NCBI RefSeq assembly: GCF_041321155.1
Contig: NZ_JBGGWB010000004.1
Location: 124,001-188,000, forward strand
Reading direction: 5' to 3'
Source: Sphingomonas sp. IW22
Lineage (GTDB): Bacteria > Pseudomonadota > Alphaproteobacteria > Sphingomonadales > Sphingomonadaceae
DNA length: 64,000 nt
The notes beneath the pieces were generated by a model. The model made no database searches. It was given only the letters and a program-made list of their open reading frames with translations, and was not told where the DNA came from. Of the stretch, positions 61,172 to 64,000 are shown in pieces (positions within the stretch are counted from its first letter, which is position 1; each line of letters begins with the position of its first letter). Made by a program: the position numbers and the translations under genes.

Positions 61172-62205
61172 TGCGGCCAGTCGAACAGGACCGTCATGCC
61201 GGGGCGCAGCCCATCGACCCGCGACACGGGCGACAGGCGCACGTCAAAGCTCTTCACGTCAAAGCCGCTCGACTGGCGGGTCGCGCGCCATGTCGCGAAG
61301 TCGCCGGCGGGCGCGATGTAGAAGACCCGAAACTGGGCGCAACGATCGCCGAGCGCAGGTATGCGGCCGGTCAGGACCCGTCCCCGGCGGATCGCACTGA
61401 ACTGATCTTCTCTCAGGGTGAGCGTCACCCAGGGATGATCGATGTCGGTCAGGACGAAGACGGGAAATCCCTGCGGCACGAGTTCGCCCGACTGCGCCAG
61501 CCTGCGTCCGATCTCACCGTCCGACGGCGCGAACACCCGGGTTTCCTTCTCGGCCGCCTCGACTTCGGCCAGGGCGCCGCGCGCCTGGCGCACCTGTCCG
61601 CTCGCGGCCTGCCGATCCTGTCGCCGCGCCCCGGCCAGCGCCAGATCATATTGCGCGCGCGCCGCTCGGGCCGCTTCATTGGAGGCCAGGGCGTTTGCGC
61701 GGCTCTCGTCGCGTTTCTGCCCCGCCAGCACACCCTGTTCAAAGAGGCGCTCGGTGCGCTGATAGGTGGTCTGGGCGAGGTCCGCCACCGCCTGCGCGCG
61801 TCGCCACTGGGCCTCGGCAGCCCGGATATCCTCCGGCCGTGCGCCTTCATCGGCCTTGTCCGCATTCGCCTGCGCGGCGGCGAGCGCGCCGCCGGCCTGT
61901 TCGGAGCGGGCTTCGACCTCGGGACTGTCGAGCGTATAGAGCAGCTGTCCCGTCTTCACCGGCTGGCCTTCCTCGACATGAAAGGCCGTGATCCGAGCCG
62001 AGACCTTGCTCGTGATCCGCAGTTCGCGGGCCTCGACCATGCCCTGGAGCTGATCGGGAACCGGGCGATAGGCCAGCCAGAGACCGAGGCCGAGAATGAC
62101 CACGACGAGGAAAGCAATGAGCGGCAGCAACTTGCGCTTCCGCCCGGTCGGAACCGGCGGAGCCGTCTCGTCCGGGGTGACCAGGGTTTCCGATGTGGCG
62201 GTCAT
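61168..62205 (-). CDS. HlyD-family membrane fusion protein
   Basis: The 345-residue adaptor has one membrane anchor (LLPLIAFLVVVILGLGLWLA, about 26-45). It is followed by VEARELRITSKVSARITAFH and GQPVKTGQLLYTLDSPEVEA (lipoyl-like half), a coiled-coil region (about 90-220), and VFAPSDGEIGRRLAQSGELV (second half). It connects the ABC-2 permeases with the TolC-type protein encoded just upstream. It is coupled to both neighbours by ATGA overlaps. Confidence 0.88.
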   Translation of the reverse strand: MTATSETLVTPDETAPPVPTGRKRKLLPLIAFLVVVILGLGLWLAYRPVPDQLQGMVEARELRITSKVSARITAFHVEEGQPVKTGQLLYTLDSPEVEARSEQAGGALAAAQANADKADEGARPEDIRAAEAQWRRAQAVADLAQTTYQRTERLFEQGVLAGQKRDESRANALASNEAARAARAQYDLALAGARRQDRQAASGQVRQARGALAEVEAAEKETRVFAPSDGEIGRRLAQSGELVPQGFPVFVLTDIDHPWVTLTLREDQFSAIRRGRVLTGRIPALGDRCAQFRVFYIAPAGDFATWRATRQSSGFDVKSFDVRLSPVSRVDGLRPGMTVLFDWPQ

Positions 62206-63572
62206 GGCGTGACCCTTTCACCCTGGTCGATATAGTCCGGCAATGTGGCGATCTGACCGCTGACGTGGAGAAGCTGGGCGAGCGCGACAACGAAATCATA
62301 TCCGGCCTGGGCGCGCTGGATCCGGGAGCGGGCAAGACCGAGCTGCGCATCGATCACGTCGAGCGAGGTTGTCTGCTGCTCCTGATAGCCGAGGGTCTGG
62401 ACCCGCAGATTCTCCTGCGCCGCAGTGATGGCCGTGTCGGTCAGCTCAAACCGCCGTCGCGCGGCTTCCGCATCGTTCCAGGACCGCGTGACGCCGATTT
62501 CGATCTGGGTGCGGGCTTCGCGCAGGCCCGCATTGGCTTGCGTCACCGTTTCCCGCGCGGCCTGCACCGCTTGCGAGCGGCCCACACCGGAGAAGAGCGT
62601 GTAGCGCAGCCCCACGCCCATCGACCAGTCGGGATCCGTCAACAGCGTGTCGCGCCGATCGAAATTATACTGGGCGAAGCCATAGATCGTAGGCCGGAGC
62701 TTGGCGCGCTGGAGGGCCACCCCCGCTTCGGCCTGGTCTTCCAGCGCGCCGAGCCGGTCCAGTTGGGGATGGGCGCGCAGCGCCGTGTCCACATAGGTGT
62801 CGAGCGAGCGGAGGGGCTGGCGGATCACGAAGATGGGGGAGACGGGATCGACGCCGGACGGCGCCCGCAATGCGCCGGCAAGCGCTACCTGCGCACTCGC
62901 GAGATCGGCCTGCGCCTTCTCGAGTTCACGCGCGGCGTCGTCGCGAGCCACCTGCGCCTGGAGGCGTTGGGCCCGGCTTATGAACCCTTCCTGTTCGAGT
63001 TTGAGGGCGTCCGCGACATGCCGGTCCAATCCCGCGAGCGCATCACGGCGAACATCGCGCACGCGCTCGAGCAGCTGCTGGCCGAAATAGAACTGGGTCA
63101 TCTGCAACAGACCGTTGTCGATGACGATCTGGCGTTCGGCGCGCGACTGCCCCAGTTGCGCCGCCGCGCCCGCCTGAGCGGCGGGAATCTGGCCACCGGA
63201 ATAGAGCGGCAGCGTCGCCGTCACGATCGGCCGGGTGCTGGTGCGCTCGATCTCGAAGCGGAGGGGATCATAGATGGCATAATCCTGGGCCACGTCCGCC
63301 AGCGGGCCGAGCGGCAGATAGAGGGTTTTCTGATAGCGGATCATCTGGCCTTCGAACTCGACAGTCGGACGCCGCAGCGTGCTCGTGGAGCCCTTCTGGG
63401 CCTCCTTGCTGCGCACATCGGCGTCGGCGCCCTGGATCGCGTCCGACCGCTCGAGCAGCCTCGCCTGGGCGCTTCGATAATCGAGATCCAGCCTGTCGAT
63501 CGTTTGCGCCTGCGCGCCCTGACAAACCGCAGTCGCCAGCGCAGCAACCAGCATCGAACATCGCAAGGTCAT
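62202..63572 (-). CDS. TolC-family outer membrane factor
   Basis: The 456-residue protein has a signal peptide (MTLRCSMLVAALATAVCQGA, then QAQT) and the repeated TolC pattern of two strands and long helices, for example PIVTATLPLYSGGQIPAAQA and WSMGVGLRYTLFSGVGRSQA. ATG 63572 is chosen (GGAG 9 bases upstream); the frame reaching 63716 would overlap the divergent TetR gene. It is the first gene of the export operon. Confidence 0.88.
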   Translation of the reverse strand: MTLRCSMLVAALATAVCQGAQAQTIDRLDLDYRSAQARLLERSDAIQGADADVRSKEAQKGSTSTLRRPTVEFEGQMIRYQKTLYLPLGPLADVAQDYAIYDPLRFEIERTSTRPIVTATLPLYSGGQIPAAQAGAAAQLGQSRAERQIVIDNGLLQMTQFYFGQQLLERVRDVRRDALAGLDRHVADALKLEQEGFISRAQRLQAQVARDDAARELEKAQADLASAQVALAGALRAPSGVDPVSPIFVIRQPLRSLDTYVDTALRAHPQLDRLGALEDQAEAGVALQRAKLRPTIYGFAQYNFDRRDTLLTDPDWSMGVGLRYTLFSGVGRSQAVQAARETVTQANAGLREARTQIEIGVTRSWNDAEAARRRFELTDTAITAAQENLRVQTLGYQEQQTTSLDVIDAQLGLARSRIQRAQAGYDFVVALAQLLHVSGQIATLPDYIDQGERVTP

Positions 63573-63603
63573 GAAGAACGTCTCCTGCTCCCGCACGGTA
63601 ACG

Positions 63604-63636
63604 TTGACATCCAACCAACTCAATACATATTTGTAT
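63604..63636 (+). promoter_or_regulatory. divergent promoter region with TetR-type operator candidate
   Basis: On the plus strand TTGACA (63604) is followed after 17 bases by an AT-rich -10-like hexamer. The inverted repeat ATACA-TATT-TGTAT (63623-63636) overlaps the -10 position. It sits between the export operon and the TetR gene, where the repressor would be expected to bind. Confidence 0.45.
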
Positions 63637-63660
63637 CGAAATGCTCCTGCCCGTGATCCC

Positions 63661-64000
63661 GTGAGCCGCCGCCCGGCACGAACGCGCCCGACCCGGGCGC
63701 AGACCCGGGAGCGCATCCTGGATGGCGCTCTCGAGGCCTTCGCTGAACGTGGCTTCCATGGCGCAACCCAGGAAGATATTTGCGAGCGCGTCGGTCTGAG
63801 CCGGGGCGCCTATAATTCTAGCTTCCGGTCCAAGGACGAATTGTTCTTCGCCCTCTATGACCGGGTGATCGAGCGATTGCAGTCGAGGCTGGAGGAGGCG
63901 ACCGCCTCAGCGCTGTCCATGCCCGGCTCGACGGCCGACAATTTCCTCAAGGCCTTTATCGCCAGCTATCCGTTCGATCGGGACTGGTATCTGCTCCAGG
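63661..64000 (+). CDS. TetR/AcrR-family regulator, partial (runs off window end)
   Basis: The first 113 residues are visible from a GTG start. TRERILDGALEAFAERGFHG and ATQEDICERVGLSRGAYNSS form the TetR helix-turn-helix, followed by FRSKDELFFALYDRVIERLQ. The ligand domain is cut by the window end. It diverges from the TolC-HlyD-permease operon and most likely represses it. No strong ribosome binding site precedes the GTG; an upstream in-frame TTG at 63631 is an alternative start. Confidence 0.85.
   Translation, partial: MSRRPARTRPTRAQTRERILDGALEAFAERGFHGATQEDICERVGLSRGAYNSSFRSKDELFFALYDRVIERLQSRLEEATASALSMPGSTADNFLKAFIASYPFDRDWYLLQ

Noticed and set aside
1..64000. CRISPR arrays, tRNA and rRNA genes
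   Set aside because: No regularly spaced repeats with unique spacers, no cloverleaf-like or rRNA-like stretches were seen; the repeated 14-mers at 18.1-18.4 kb are origin iterons.

Overview
The window looks like part of a large plasmid from a sphingomonad (Sphingobium/Novosphingobium/Sphingomonas type alphaproteobacterium). The reasons are the high GC content, protein sequences of sphingomonad style, a RepA initiator with iterons and a DnaA box, an adjacent parA-parS-parB locus, and accessory modules of the kind carried on such plasmids. No rRNA, tRNA or CRISPR array was seen.

Positions 1-22,000 are the plasmid backbone, mostly on the minus strand. In transcription order they hold repA, a CHC2/TOPRIM primase-like gene, a 1407-residue methyltransferase/strawberry-notch ATPase, a large ParB-like protein, an ArdC antirestriction protein, a conserved gene split by a 2.55-kb group II intron, a SNase-like nuclease, a TGT/DpdA-like enzyme, and part of a PRTRC cassette (ParB-type protein, E and C). 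Diverging from repA are the origin iterons, parA, three parS-like palindromes and parB. A DUF1612-type gene closes the block.

Positions 22,100-39,300 form a metal-resistance island bracketed by two similar, co-oriented tyrosine recombinase genes. Each recombinase is preceded by the same 37-bp motif (34 of 37 identical). Inside are a CsoR/RcnR-type repressor with two G-tract operators, an NreB-like exporter, a CzcCBA-type RND operon with HupE/UreJ and accessory proteins, and a convergent chromate operon (rhodanese-ChrB, ChrA, DUF2490, DUF1259).

Positions 39,590-41,630 are a nitric-oxide detoxification operon (group 3 truncated haemoglobin, DUF1971 protein, flavohaemoglobin) behind an NsrR-like palindrome. 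Positions 41,640-43,230 are debris: an IS remnant, a membrane protein and a truncated MFS gene.

Positions 43,289-57,510 carry a nearly complete fatty-acid uptake and beta-oxidation module: MerR regulator, FadD, FadL and DUF2147 on the minus strand; FadA, FadB/J, acyl-CoA dehydrogenase, nitronate monooxygenase-like protein, EtfB, EtfA, thioesterase, PHA-system protein and acyl carrier protein on the plus strand. A truncated DUF3422 gene lies between the two arms.

Positions 57,800-64,000 hold a secreted alpha/beta hydrolase and a tolC-hlyD-permease-permease export operon without a visible ATPase gene. It diverges from a TetR gene that runs off the window.
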